Assembly (NCBI RefSeq): GCF_000364605.1
Contig: NZ_KB822586.1
Coordinates: 50,228-114,227 of the forward strand
DNA from: Nocardioides sp. Iso805N
GTDB lineage: Bacteria; Actinomycetota; Actinomycetes; Propionibacteriales; Nocardioidaceae
Length of the DNA: 64,000 nucleotides
Reading direction: 5' to 3'
Positions within the stretch are counted from its first letter, which is position 1, and the number at the start of each line of letters is the position of its first letter. The notes below the pieces were generated by a model. It saw nothing but the letters and a program-made list of their open reading frames with translations. It made no database searches and was not told where the DNA came from. A program made the translations under genes and the position numbers. Of this stretch, positions 33,130 to 41,906 are shown piece by piece.

Positions 33130-35067
33130 GTGACCGCATACCCCGCTGCCGAGATCCCCGTACCCCGTACTGACAACCCGTTCGAGGCTCGTCGCGACAG
33201 CGGGAGCCGGGTCGGTCTGAACGACCTCGACTTCGGTGCCTTCGACCACTTCAACCACGCGGTCTACGTGGTCGACCCCGACTACGCGATGCAGCACTTC
33301 AACAGGGCCGGGCTGGAGCGGGTGCGGTTCATGCTCGACCGTGCCGACCTCAGCCTCGACGAGGCTCGCGGGATGGACATGGCTCGGCTCTACGTGCACC
33401 CCGAGCACGGTCGCGAGATGCTGCGCGACGCGCGCCTGCTGCCGTTCACGACGTCGTACGAGTTTCGGGGCGCCTGGCGCCAGCTCGAGATCGACCCGGT
33501 CTTCGAGCCGGGCACCCGCCGCTATCTCGGCGCAGTCGTGGCAGTGCACGACATCACCGCCCAGAAGCAGGCCGAGCTCGCAGCCCAGCAGACGGCGCGC
33601 AATGCGGAGGCGCTCAGCGCACTGCTGCGGACCCTCGGGGACGTCAAGCACGAGGACGAGGTCGTCGGCGCCGTCATCGGCAACGTGCTGCAGTACTTCG
33701 GCGCCGACTACGCGCTCGGCCACAAGATCGCCGGCGACGAGGCCGTCTTCTTCGGGCAGTCCCATGAGGTCGGGCCAACCGCCCGCGCGGCGACCCAGGT
33801 GTCCTTCCGGCGCCATGAGGCCAAGGGTCTGATCGGCAGGGCGTGGGCGAGCGACGACCTCGTCGAAGCGCCGGTGCTCGCAGAGATCGCTTCGTTCGCT
33901 GACGACCCGCACCTGGTCGCTGCTCTCGACGAGGGCTACGTCGCCGGCTTCGCGCTGCCGCTGGGTCCTCGGACGGGCACGGCCGGGATGATCGAGTTCC
34001 TGGCCAAGCAGCCGATCGACTTCGCGCCGATCCGTGGTGCTCTGCGCGACCTCGTCACCGCCAGTCGGGAGGCATTCACCCGAGCGCTGGAGGATGCCGC
34101 TCGGGCCGAGGAGGCGACCGAGACCGCGCGTCGCGTCGAAGTGCTGCTCAACGCCACCCGGAGGGTCCGGGAGGGCGACCTGACCGTCCACATCGAGGTC
34201 GACGGTCAGGACAACGTCGGTCAGATGGCGGACGCGCTGCAGGAACTGGTCGCCTCGCTGCGGGTCTCGATGACGCAGATCGGGGAGAGCGCCACCGGCC
34301 TGCAGACGGCCTCGACACATCTCAACGGCCTGGCGACCGGGCTGGGCAGTGGCGCGTCCACCACCTCGGCCCGGGCGGAGTCGGCCTCCTCCGCGGCGGT
34401 GCAGACCTCGGTGGCCATCCAGACGGTGGCCACCGCCGCCGAGGAGATGTCCGCCTCGATCCGGGAGATCGCGCAGAACGCCAGCGAGGCCGCCTCGGTC
34501 GCCGGAGACGCGGTCGGCCTGGCCGGCGGGGCCTCCGCGACCATCGCAGCGCTGGGTGACGCGAGTGCCGAGATCAGCCAGGTGATCAAGCTGATCACCT
34601 CGATCGCGCAGCAGACCAACCTGCTGGCCCTCAACGCCACCATCGAGGCGGCCCGCGCGGGCGAGCACGGCAAGGGCTTCGCGGTCGTCGCCAACGAGGT
34701 CAAGGAGCTCGCCGGGCAGACGGCCCGCGCCACCACCGACATCGCGGACAGGATCGGCGCCATCCAGGAGCGGACCGCCCAGGCGGTCGGTTCGATCGAG
34801 CGGATCGGTGAGGTGATCGGGAGGATCAGCGACATCCAGACGACGATCGCCTCCGCCGTCGAGGAGCAGACCGCCACCACCAACGAGATCGCCCGCTCGG
34901 TGACCGAGGCGGCGCGCGGCGCGGACGGCATCGCCGCCGACGTCAGCGAGGTCGCCTCCGCCGCAATCGGGGCGAGTACGTCGGCCGCCGACACGCTGCA
35001 GGCCGCCGTCGAGCTCGATGGCACCGCCGTCCGGCTCAAGGAGATGGTCACCCGCTTCACGCTGTGA
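33130..35067 (+). CDS. Cytosolic PAS-GAF methyl-accepting chemotaxis-type sensor
   Basis: A 645-residue soluble receptor without membrane segments. A PAS-like fold (about 35-145; FDHFNHAVYVVDPDY, AVVAVHDITAQKQ) is followed by a GAF-like domain (about 160-320), a HAMP-like linker (VREGDLTVHIEVDGQDNVGQMADAL) and an MCP signalling domain (about 380-640). The MCP hairpin tip reads TNLLALNATIEAARAGEHGKGFAVVANEVKELA in short blocks, essentially canonical. No methylation-pentapeptide or CheW/CheA/flagellar gene lies in the window, so it may work in a non-chemotactic chemosensory pathway. GTG 33130 is the start. Confidence 0.85.
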   Translation: MTAYPAAEIPVPRTDNPFEARRDSGSRVGLNDLDFGAFDHFNHAVYVVDPDYAMQHFNRAGLERVRFMLDRADLSLDEARGMDMARLYVHPEHGREMLRDARLLPFTTSYEFRGAWRQLEIDPVFEPGTRRYLGAVVAVHDITAQKQAELAAQQTARNAEALSALLRTLGDVKHEDEVVGAVIGNVLQYFGADYALGHKIAGDEAVFFGQSHEVGPTARAATQVSFRRHEAKGLIGRAWASDDLVEAPVLAEIASFADDPHLVAALDEGYVAGFALPLGPRTGTAGMIEFLAKQPIDFAPIRGALRDLVTASREAFTRALEDAARAEEATETARRVEVLLNATRRVREGDLTVHIEVDGQDNVGQMADALQELVASLRVSMTQIGESATGLQTASTHLNGLATGLGSGASTTSARAESASSAAVQTSVAIQTVATAAEEMSASIREIAQNASEAASVAGDAVGLAGGASATIAALGDASAEISQVIKLITSIAQQTNLLALNATIEAARAGEHGKGFAVVANEVKELAGQTARATTDIADRIGAIQERTAQAVGSIERIGEVIGRISDIQTTIASAVEEQTATTNEIARSVTEAARGADGIAADVSEVASAAIGASTSAADTLQAAVELDGTAVRLKEMVTRFTL

Positions 35068-35104
35068 TGCGCGGACTTCGGCCCGGACAGCGAGAATGAG
35101 CGCC

Positions 35105-36073
35105 ATGGCTGGAGGCAGGGACCCGCACGGGCACGAGGATGGCCATGCGCACGGGCACGCCCACGATCACACCCACGATCACGGCGTCGCCGCCGATGCG
35201 GACCGCCGCTACCTACGCGGTGCACTGGTGCTCCTGGTCGCCTTCATGCTCGGTGAGGTCGTCGTCGCCGTCCTGGCCGGCTCGCTGGCCCTGCTCTCCG
35301 ACGCCGGGCACATGCTCTCCGACGTGGGCGCGATCGCGGCAGCGCTCTGGGCGATGCGGCTTGCCGCTCGACCGCCGTCCGGAGCGTGGACCTTCGGCTG
35401 GAAGCGCGCCGAGATCCTCTCCGCCGCAGGCAACGGGGTCACCCTCGTCGTGATCGCCGCGGTCGTCGCCGTGGAGGCGCTGCGCCGGCTGCTGACCACG
35501 CATCCCGACGTACGGGGTGGCCCGGTCCTCGTCGTCGCACTGATCGGGATCGTCGTCAACCTCGCCGCGACCTGGCTGCTGGCGAAGTCGAGCCGCCGCA
35601 GCCTGAACGTCAGGGGTGCCTACCTTCACCTGCTCACCGACCTGTACGGCTTCGTCGGCACTGCCGTGGCCGCCTCGATCATCCTGGCGACGGGCTGGAC
35701 CCAGGCCGACGCGATCGCCTCCCTGCTGGTCGCGGCGCTGATGGCCCATGCCGGTGCCGGCCTGTTGCTGACCTCGGGCCGGATCCTCCTCGAGGCCGCG
35801 CCTGCCGGGGTCGCTCTGCTGGACGTCCGCGACCACCTGCTCGGCGTCGACCACGTCCTCGACGTCCACGACCTGCACGTGTGGACCGTGACGTCCGACC
35901 TGCCCAGCCTGTCGGCCCACCTGGTGCTGGACGACGCATGCTTCCACGACGGCCACGCGCCTCAGATCCTCGACGAGGTGCAGCGCTGCCTCGGCGGTCA
36001 CTTCGACGTCGAGCACTCCACCTTCCAGCTCGAACCGCGCTCGCACCAGGAGCACGAGCCCGGGGTGCACTGA
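35105..36073 (+). CDS. Cation diffusion facilitator (CzcD-like Zn2+/Co2+ exporter)
   Basis: A 322-residue CDF transporter. The N-terminus is very His-rich (HGHEDGHAHGHAHDHTHDH), a metal-loading loop. Six membrane helices follow; transport-site residues are in helix 2 (LLSDAGHMLSDV) and helix 5 (HLLTDLYGFVG), and the cytoplasmic domain contains DVHDLHVWTVTS and HFDVEHSTFQLE. This is the Zn/Co/Cd-type arrangement. ATG 35105 has GAGAAT seven bases upstream, a possible leaderless -10; an ATG at 35096 is in frame. Regulation by a metal sensor is not visible. Confidence 0.9.
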   Translation: MAGGRDPHGHEDGHAHGHAHDHTHDHGVAADADRRYLRGALVLLVAFMLGEVVVAVLAGSLALLSDAGHMLSDVGAIAAALWAMRLAARPPSGAWTFGWKRAEILSAAGNGVTLVVIAAVVAVEALRRLLTTHPDVRGGPVLVVALIGIVVNLAATWLLAKSSRRSLNVRGAYLHLLTDLYGFVGTAVAASIILATGWTQADAIASLLVAALMAHAGAGLLLTSGRILLEAAPAGVALLDVRDHLLGVDHVLDVHDLHVWTVTSDLPSLSAHLVLDDACFHDGHAPQILDEVQRCLGGHFDVEHSTFQLEPRSHQEHEPGVH

Positions 36074-36111
36074 TCGGCACCGGCCGACTACTCAACCCGA
36101 GACCGCAGGGC

Positions 36112-36117
36112 TACTGT
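36112..36117 (+). promoter_or_regulatory. Leaderless -10 box TACTGT
   Basis: TACTGT is followed by exactly seven bases and the ATG at 36125; no ribosome-binding site is present. Confidence 0.5.
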
Positions 36118-36124
36118 CCTGAAC

Positions 36125-37009
36125 ATGGACCTCGGCATTCACTACGCCAACTTCACCAACCCCGACTGGCAGCACAAGCTGCACGAGCGACTCACCGCGA
36201 CGGCGAAGGTCGCCGACGAAGGTGGGGTCAACCTGTTCACCGTCATGGACCACTGGTTCCAGATGGAGATGATGAACGGCCCGTTCGAGCCGATGCTCGA
36301 GGGCTACACGACGCTCGGCCACCTCGCCGGCATCACGAAGAACGTCCGCCTCTCGATGCTCGTCACGGGCGTGACCTACCGTCACCCGGGTCTGCTCGCG
36401 AAGATCGCGACGACCCTCGACGTACTCTCCGACGGGCGTGGCATGCTCGGCATCGGCGCCGCCTGGTACGACCGCGAGCACGCCGGACTTGGTGTGCCGT
36501 TCCCGCCGCTGAAGGACCGCTTCGAGATGCTCGAGGAGGCCATCCAGATCGCGCAGCAGATGTGGTCCGACGACGACGGCGCCTACGAGGGCAAGCACTA
36601 CCAGCTGGCCGAGACGATCTGCCTGCCCAAGCCGGTGCGCGGCTCGATGCCGATCCTGATCGGCGGGGGAGGCGAGAAGAAGACGCTGCGGCTGGTCGCG
36701 CAGTACGGCGACGCCTGCCACCTCTTCGTCCGTGAAGGCGTCGAGGGACTGCAGCACAAGCTGGACGTGCTCCGCCGCCACTGTGACGACCTCGACCGCG
36801 ACTACGACGCGATCGAGAAGACGATCGGCGGTGCCGGCGGACTCGACCCCGTCAACCAGACCGACGAGTGGCTCGCGCAGATGGAGCAGTACGCCGCCAT
36901 GGGTGCAACGCTCACCACCGTCACGATCGTGCCGGGGATCGACGACCCGGTGGCCTACTCCACCGACCTGGTGGAGCGCGTTCTGCCGAGGCTGAAGCAG
37001 ATCGGCTGA
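36125..37009 (+). CDS. LLM-class F420-dependent oxidoreductase
   Basis: A 294-residue luciferase-like monooxygenase-fold enzyme of the short F420-binding type. It begins MDLGIHYANFTNPDWQ, then FTVMDHWFQME, LSMLVTGVTYRHPGLLAKIATTLDVLSDGR and GRGMLGIGAAWYDREHAGLGVPFPP, the characteristic sequence of this group, and GSMPILIGGGGEKKTLRLVA near 180. It would use F420 as hydride carrier; substrate unknown. It is probably expressed from a leaderless promoter and is followed 11 bp later by a MmcQ/YjbR gene. Confidence 0.88.
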   Translation: MDLGIHYANFTNPDWQHKLHERLTATAKVADEGGVNLFTVMDHWFQMEMMNGPFEPMLEGYTTLGHLAGITKNVRLSMLVTGVTYRHPGLLAKIATTLDVLSDGRGMLGIGAAWYDREHAGLGVPFPPLKDRFEMLEEAIQIAQQMWSDDDGAYEGKHYQLAETICLPKPVRGSMPILIGGGGEKKTLRLVAQYGDACHLFVREGVEGLQHKLDVLRRHCDDLDRDYDAIEKTIGGAGGLDPVNQTDEWLAQMEQYAAMGATLTTVTIVPGIDDPVAYSTDLVERVLPRLKQIG

Positions 37010-37020
37010 CACGTCCTCCG

Positions 37021-37416
37021 ATGGCCACCGTCCAGGACGTTCGTTCGATCGCCGAGGCGCTGCCCGAGGTGACGGCGGGCGACCACGGCCACGACCACCT
37101 CACCGGGTGGAGCGTGCGCGGCAAGGCGTTCGTGTGGGAGCGGCCGCTGCGGCAACGCGACATCGCCGACCTCGACGGTGCGGGGGAGCGGGTGCCGCGT
37201 GGCGAGATCTTCGCCGTACGGGTGCCGAGCGAGGACAAGGAGGCGGTGCTGGCGTCGGTGCCGGGCGCCTTCCACGTGCCTCACTTCAACGGCTTCCCTG
37301 CGGTGCTGGTCGAGCTCGACGCCATCGCTGTGGACGAGCTGCGCGAGCTCATCACCGACGGCTGGATCGCTCAGGCGCCGAAGAGGCTGGCCAAGGCCTT
37401 CCTCGACGGCGCCTGA
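37021..37416 (+). CDS. MmcQ/YjbR family protein
   Basis: A 131-residue YjbR/MmcQ-type protein (CyaY-like fold). Family features are VRSIAEALPEVTAGD at the N-terminus, VRGKAFVWERPLR, FAVRVPSEDKEAVLAS and LREL..DGWIAQAPKRLAKAFL at the end. These small proteins bind DNA or nucleic acid in the solved structures, but their role is unclear. It lies 11 bp after the LLM gene and is likely co-transcribed. Confidence 0.82.
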   Translation: MATVQDVRSIAEALPEVTAGDHGHDHLTGWSVRGKAFVWERPLRQRDIADLDGAGERVPRGEIFAVRVPSEDKEAVLASVPGAFHVPHFNGFPAVLVELDAIAVDELRELITDGWIAQAPKRLAKAFLDGA

Positions 37417-37423
37417 GCGGCGG

Positions 37424-37440
37424 CCCTGACCCCATCAGGG
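37424..37440. terminator. Short hairpin between convergent genes
   Basis: CCCTGA and TCAGGG form a 6-bp stem with loop CCCCA; the right arm contains the stop codon of the secreted hydrolase. Weak, but the only terminator-like structure between these gene ends. Confidence 0.4.
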
Positions 37441-39615
37441 GCTCCGGAACAGCTTGACCGCGGCCGATCGTGTCGTGCCGAAGAAGGTCGCCTTGGCCCG
37501 GTGTCGGCCTCTGCGCAGGTGCGGCAGCCGAAAGACCGCCTTGCCGTGTCGCACCCGCTTGTGTCCGACCACGCGTCCGTCGACCTTGAGCCGGACCTTG
37601 CCGGAGGCGTGCACCTTCACCACCGCGTACCGGCCGTGCACCCTGATCCGCACCCGCGGGCCGAGCGTGTCCGCCGCGGGCGAGCCGGCGCCGGCGGGCG
37701 CCGCGGTCGGGTCCGCCACGGTCGTGGGGAGGCCGACGCCGTCGTTGAACGCCTTGTCGCGCGTCGGCAGCACCAGCGCGGACGGGTACGCCGTGGACGC
37801 GTGCACGTGGATGGTGCTGAGCGTGCTCAGCAGGTCGGGCAGGGTCGGCAGCAGGTGCGGCACGTCGAAGGACTGCACCGACAGCTCGAGGCGGTGGCCG
37901 GGCTGGATGTCGGCGCCGGTGGGGAAGATCTCCACGTCGACGGGAACGACCTGACCAGGCTCGGCCGGCGCCTCGGAGGCCTTGGTGAACGGGTGGTAGG
38001 GCTGCAGCACCTGGCCGTCGAGGTAGCGCGTCTTCGCGGTGTCGAGCGCCCGCAGCGAGATCACCTGCCAGCCGCCGGTGAGCCGCGAGACGGTGCCGTC
38101 GGGTGCCACGTCGTCGACCGCGACCGAGAGCAGGCCGTCCCCACTGGTGCTGTCGACGTACAGGTGGGCGTTGATGGGGCCGAAGATCGGCACGTCGTCG
38201 GTGAGTGGGGCGGTCCGGAAGAGCGTGGCCGTCTGGTCGTTGATGTTGTTGGAGTCGAGGCAGCTGGAGTTGAACAGCTGCAGCTCGCTGATGATGCCGG
38301 CGGTCCACTGGTCCGTGGAGCGCGAGCACAGGCCGGCGACCGGGATCGGGAGCACGGCCGAGACACCGTCGGTGCTGCTCGCCGCGGTGCCGAGCGTGCC
38401 CGGCGTACCGGGGGAGGCGGTGCCCGAGAGCGGTACGACGGTGGCCTGGGTGTCAGTGGGATCGACCCACTGCTGGGCGGTGCGCCACACCTTGGTGCCC
38501 TGTTCGTAGTAGGTGATCGGCGCGATGTCACCGGCGTTGCTGTCGAGACCGGGGTCCGGCAAGCCCTTCACGTAGTGGTCGAACCAGCGCAGCTGCAGCT
38601 CGGACAGGCTGCCGTCACCAGCGTCGACGACACCGGTGCCGGCGGAGCCCTGGAGGTGGTTCCACGGACCGATGATCATCTTGGTCGGCACGCCGCGCTT
38701 CTGGAGGTTCTCGAAGAGCAGGGGCGTGCCGCGCTGGAAGAGGTCGTACTCCCCACCCACCAGGAACGTCGGGACGTCGACCTTGCTGACGACGTTGATC
38801 GGCGAGCGCTGGGCGTAGAAGTCACCGTCGTAGGCGTCGTCCTGGCCGCCGAGGGCACTGATCATCGTGGGTGCGCTCCAGGTCGCCAGGGAAGCGAGGT
38901 GATCGACGAGTGCGGTCAGCCCCGAGACCGGGTCGGTAGCGGTGACGGCGGGCGGCACGATGCCGGTCGCCGTGACCAGGCCGATCCAGAGCGGGATGAA
39001 GCCGACATCGATCTGGCCGCCGCTGGCCACCACGTCGCGGTAGACATCAGCGGCCGGGACCTGCGGGAAGATCGCCTTCAGGCCGGCCGGGTGCTCCGCG
39101 GCGGCGAAGATCTGGGCGATGCCCATGTAGCTCGGCCCGGTCATCGCGGTGTTGCCGTTGCTCCACGACTGCTCGTGAGCCCAGGTCATCACCTCGCCGT
39201 AGTCCTGGGTCTCGCGGGTGCAGAATGCGCACCAGGTGCCCTCCGAGGAGCCGGTGCCGCGAGCATCGACGGTGAGCTGGGCGTATCCCCGCTCGACCAG
39301 GTACGACGGATCGGTCCCGGCCAGCGCACCCGCGCCAGGGAGGCCGGTGACGGACTTGTTGTACGCCGTGATCGTGACCACCACCGGGAACCTCCCGGCG
39401 ACCGCTGTGCCGCTGGCATCGGCCGGCAGCATCAGGTCGCCGCGGAGCACCGTCCCGTCGTCCATCGGGATCGCCAGGTCGGTGCGGGTGACGGTCTTGG
39501 GGTAGTCCGCTGGGCGCGGGGTCCAGGTGGAGGCCTGGGCGGGGGCGCTCGGAAGGGTCAGGAGCGCCAGCGCCCCGACGAGGATCGCCAGCAGCACACT
39601 CACGAAGCGTCGCAT
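37435..39615 (-). CDS. Secreted CocE/NonD-type hydrolase (X-Pro dipeptidyl-peptidase family)
   Basis: A 726-residue exported serine hydrolase. Residues 1-29 are a signal peptide (MRRF, hydrophobic core, AQA cleavage site). The alpha/beta-hydrolase domain has the nucleophile Ser162 in GPSYMG, an acid in EYDLFQRG and a His in GPWNHLQG; the C-terminal jelly-roll domain follows from about 450. Unusually, a further Ig-like, Lys/Arg-rich domain (about 655-726; GRYAVVKVHASGKVRLKVDG) is appended, perhaps for cell-wall attachment. It likely cleaves esters or peptides outside the cell. It lies downstream of a GNAT gene on the same strand. Confidence 0.87.
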   Translation of the reverse strand: MRRFVSVLLAILVGALALLTLPSAPAQASTWTPRPADYPKTVTRTDLAIPMDDGTVLRGDLMLPADASGTAVAGRFPVVVTITAYNKSVTGLPGAGALAGTDPSYLVERGYAQLTVDARGTGSSEGTWCAFCTRETQDYGEVMTWAHEQSWSNGNTAMTGPSYMGIAQIFAAAEHPAGLKAIFPQVPAADVYRDVVASGGQIDVGFIPLWIGLVTATGIVPPAVTATDPVSGLTALVDHLASLATWSAPTMISALGGQDDAYDGDFYAQRSPINVVSKVDVPTFLVGGEYDLFQRGTPLLFENLQKRGVPTKMIIGPWNHLQGSAGTGVVDAGDGSLSELQLRWFDHYVKGLPDPGLDSNAGDIAPITYYEQGTKVWRTAQQWVDPTDTQATVVPLSGTASPGTPGTLGTAASSTDGVSAVLPIPVAGLCSRSTDQWTAGIISELQLFNSSCLDSNNINDQTATLFRTAPLTDDVPIFGPINAHLYVDSTSGDGLLSVAVDDVAPDGTVSRLTGGWQVISLRALDTAKTRYLDGQVLQPYHPFTKASEAPAEPGQVVPVDVEIFPTGADIQPGHRLELSVQSFDVPHLLPTLPDLLSTLSTIHVHASTAYPSALVLPTRDKAFNDGVGLPTTVADPTAAPAGAGSPAADTLGPRVRIRVHGRYAVVKVHASGKVRLKVDGRVVGHKRVRHGKAVFRLPHLRRGRHRAKATFFGTTRSAAVKLFRSP

Positions 39616-39672
39616 GTGCCTTCCAACGACGCTGCGCGCAGCGGGTTACCACCTGAGCGCCCGGGGCCGTGC

Positions 39673-40209
39673 TCAGTCGTGCAGGATCCGCTGGTAGAGC
39701 CGGTGGTCCTGCCAGCTGCCGGCGATCTTGAGGAACTTCGGCGCCACGCCGTACTCCTCGAAGCCGCAGCTCGTCAGGACGCGCTGGGACGCGACGTTCT
39801 CCAGCATCGTGCCGGCCTCGAGCCGGTGCAGACCGAAGTCGTCGCGGGCCAGGTCGACGATGCTCCGCAGAGCCTGGCTGGTGAGGCCGCGGCCCTGGTG
39901 CTCCCGGTCGATCCAGTAGCCCACGTTGGCGCTCTGCAGCGGCCCGCGTACGACGTTGGACAGCGTGATCTGGCCGACGAGCCTGCCGCCGAGCGTCATC
40001 ACATACGGGTACTCATGCCCGGTCCGGTGTCGTGCGAGTTGGGCCGAGAGGTGCTCCTGCCGGCCATCGCGAGTGAAGAAGTACTCCGGGCGATGCGGGT
40101 CCCAGGGCGCGAGGTGCTCGCGGTTCGCGAGGGTCAACGCGTGCAGCGCGTCGGCGTCGTCGGGCTCGAGCGGCCGGATGCGGAACGTCTGGTTCTGTTC
40201 GTGGGACAC
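39673..40209 (-). CDS. GNAT-family N-acetyltransferase (RimJ/RimL-like)
   Basis: A 178-residue acetyltransferase. The acetyl-CoA-binding motif A reads YWIDREHQGRGLTSQALRSIVDLA, preceded by GQITLSNVVRGPLQSANVGY and followed by LHRLEAGTMLENVASQRVLTSCGFEEYG, the standard RimJ-type pattern used on protein N-termini or small amines. GTG 40209 starts VSHEQNQTFRIRPLEP. It is 57 bp upstream of the secreted hydrolase gene, with a small GCTGCGCGCAGC palindrome between them. Substrate unknown. Confidence 0.85.
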   Translation of the reverse strand: MSHEQNQTFRIRPLEPDDADALHALTLANREHLAPWDPHRPEYFFTRDGRQEHLSAQLARHRTGHEYPYVMTLGGRLVGQITLSNVVRGPLQSANVGYWIDREHQGRGLTSQALRSIVDLARDDFGLHRLEAGTMLENVASQRVLTSCGFEEYGVAPKFLKIAGSWQDHRLYQRILHD

Positions 40210-40398
40210 GAGCCGAGCCTAAGACCGGACCTGCCGATCCTGCTGGCGGGACCCGCGGGGGAGAGGTCCTGACGTTGATGGTCGACGGCGTACGGATCCT
40301 GTGTGACTGACGGCACACCGTGTGGCTGTAGGCGAAACGGCGGTGGCGCGTCATCTCAATGAGAGACCCGCGTCACACGGGCCCACGCCGTACGAAGG

Positions 40399-41721
40399 GT
40401 GAGAACTCGTCTCATGCAAGCCCACACGACCTCTGCTTCGAATCCACAGCGCTCTGGACCTCGCCTTCTCGTCGCCGTGGCTGCCCTCGTCGTGGTCGTC
40501 CTGACCGTCGTCGGGCTCGTCTCGGCATCCACGGCTGACGCCGCCGCGATCCCGAACGCCATCACGTCCGTCACCACCAGCGCCACGAACGTGGCGCAGG
40601 GTTCCAAGGTGACCTTCGGATGCGCCTGGGCGGTCCCCGACGGGTCGGCGGCAGGAGACACCTTCGCGCTGCAGCTGCCCGGTCAGCTCCAGTGGGTCGG
40701 GGCGACCAGCTTCGCGCTCCGCGACTCGACCGGCGCCGTCGTGGCCAACGCCCAGGTGGACGGATCAGGGCTGGTCACCTTCACCTTGACCGCCTACGTG
40801 GCCACGCACCAGGACGTGCACGGCACGTGTCAGTTCAGCACCATCTACTCCGCGGCCACCGACGGTTCCGACGTCAACCTGAGCTTCGACGTCGGGTCGA
40901 GCGTCATCCGCGTGCCTGTCCAGACCGGGACCCCGTGCCAGACGGACTGCGCCGCGCCGACACGGACAGCGGCGGCGAAGTCCACGTGGTGGAACGACAA
41001 CGCCCAGACGGTGCCTCAGTCGATCATCCAGGTGCCGCCGATCACGACCGACACCGGAGACGTCACCGTCACCGACCTGCCGCGGCCTGGACTGGCGCTC
41101 GACTGTTCCACCGTGAGCGCCAACGTGGGTGCGCAGCTCAACCAATGGGGAAACGTTGCCGACCCCAACGACAATGCTCTCTATCCGGCGCAAATCACGT
41201 GCACCCGAGACAAGTTGACGGTCGTGTGGACGGGTCTGCCGAAGGGCGAGATGGCCGACGTCTGGGTGCAGTCGATCGTCACCGACCCGTCACTGACCAG
41301 CTATGCCAACGACGGCACCGTCCAGATCAACGGGCAGGACACCCCCGTCTCGAGCGATCTGGTGCGCTCCGACGCGAGCGGCGATGGCGAGGGCGTGACG
41401 CCTACTCCCACACCCAGTTCTACGCCGACTGACTCCGCCTCGCCGACGTCGTCGATGCCTGCCACGCCGACGCCAACGGCCTCGGCTCCGAGCACACCTG
41501 AGGCATCGACCAGCCCGGCGTCGCTGCACACACCCGATGCTGCGCACACCTCCAGCGGTGGAACCAGTGGTCCGTCCGTCGACACGGGTGCATACGCGGT
41601 TCGTAGTGACGGCCCGAGCGTGACCGTCCGGGCGTTGGGTGTCCTCGTCATGGGTCTGTTCGCGATCGCAGCGGGCGCCGCAGGCATGTGGGCCGGCCGT
41701 CGCCGTCGAGGCCGGGTGTGA
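40399..41721 (+). CDS. Surface protein with Ig-like (SDR-type) domain and C-terminal anchor
   Basis: A 440-residue exported protein. The signal peptide spans about residues 1-50 (hydrophobic VAVAALVVVVLTVVGLVSA, cleavage near ADA). An Ig-like adhesin domain follows (residues 52-150, ITSVTTSATNVAQGSKVTF; the SDR/Big_8 type of clumping-factor proteins), then a second beta domain (150-325), a Pro/Thr/Ser spacer (TPTPTPSSTPTDSASPTSS) and a membrane helix with a short Arg-rich tail. There is no LPxTG, so it is membrane- rather than sortase-anchored. GTG 40399 or ATG 40414 could be the start. Likely an adhesion or scaffold protein. Confidence 0.75.
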   Translation: MRTRLMQAHTTSASNPQRSGPRLLVAVAALVVVVLTVVGLVSASTADAAAIPNAITSVTTSATNVAQGSKVTFGCAWAVPDGSAAGDTFALQLPGQLQWVGATSFALRDSTGAVVANAQVDGSGLVTFTLTAYVATHQDVHGTCQFSTIYSAATDGSDVNLSFDVGSSVIRVPVQTGTPCQTDCAAPTRTAAAKSTWWNDNAQTVPQSIIQVPPITTDTGDVTVTDLPRPGLALDCSTVSANVGAQLNQWGNVADPNDNALYPAQITCTRDKLTVVWTGLPKGEMADVWVQSIVTDPSLTSYANDGTVQINGQDTPVSSDLVRSDASGDGEGVTPTPTPSSTPTDSASPTSSMPATPTPTASAPSTPEASTSPASLHTPDAAHTSSGGTSGPSVDTGAYAVRSDGPSVTVRALGVLVMGLFAIAAGAAGMWAGRRRRGRV

Positions 41722-41894
41722 AGCACGCTGCCGTGACGCGGCGAGGAAGGCTGCTCGGCGGCCTCCTCGCCGTCGCGTCAGGTTCAGGCGCACGCGGTGG
41801 CCGGCACCGGCGCGCGACCCAGGCCCACCGGCGGCCTGATCGTTCCGACGGAGATGCACGGACCGATCTCGGCGCTGCCGGACAGGGAGCCGAC

Positions 41895-41900
41895 TAGGGT
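41895..41900 (+). promoter_or_regulatory. Leaderless -10 box TAGGGT
   Basis: TAGGGT is followed by six bases and the ATG at 41907, with no Shine-Dalgarno sequence. Confidence 0.5.
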
Positions 41901-41906
41901 CTCGGC

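Noticed and set aside
40210..40398. Region between the GNAT gene and the surface protein examined for a small RNA or operator
   Set aside because: A short TCTCA-A-TGAGA symmetry and duplicated GCGTCA are seen, but nothing strong enough to annotate.
41722..41906. Gap between the surface protein and the BAAT-C-type hydrolase examined for a small gene
   Set aside because: Short frames in several directions have no ribosome-binding site or recognisable pattern; only the TAGGGT promoter is supported.
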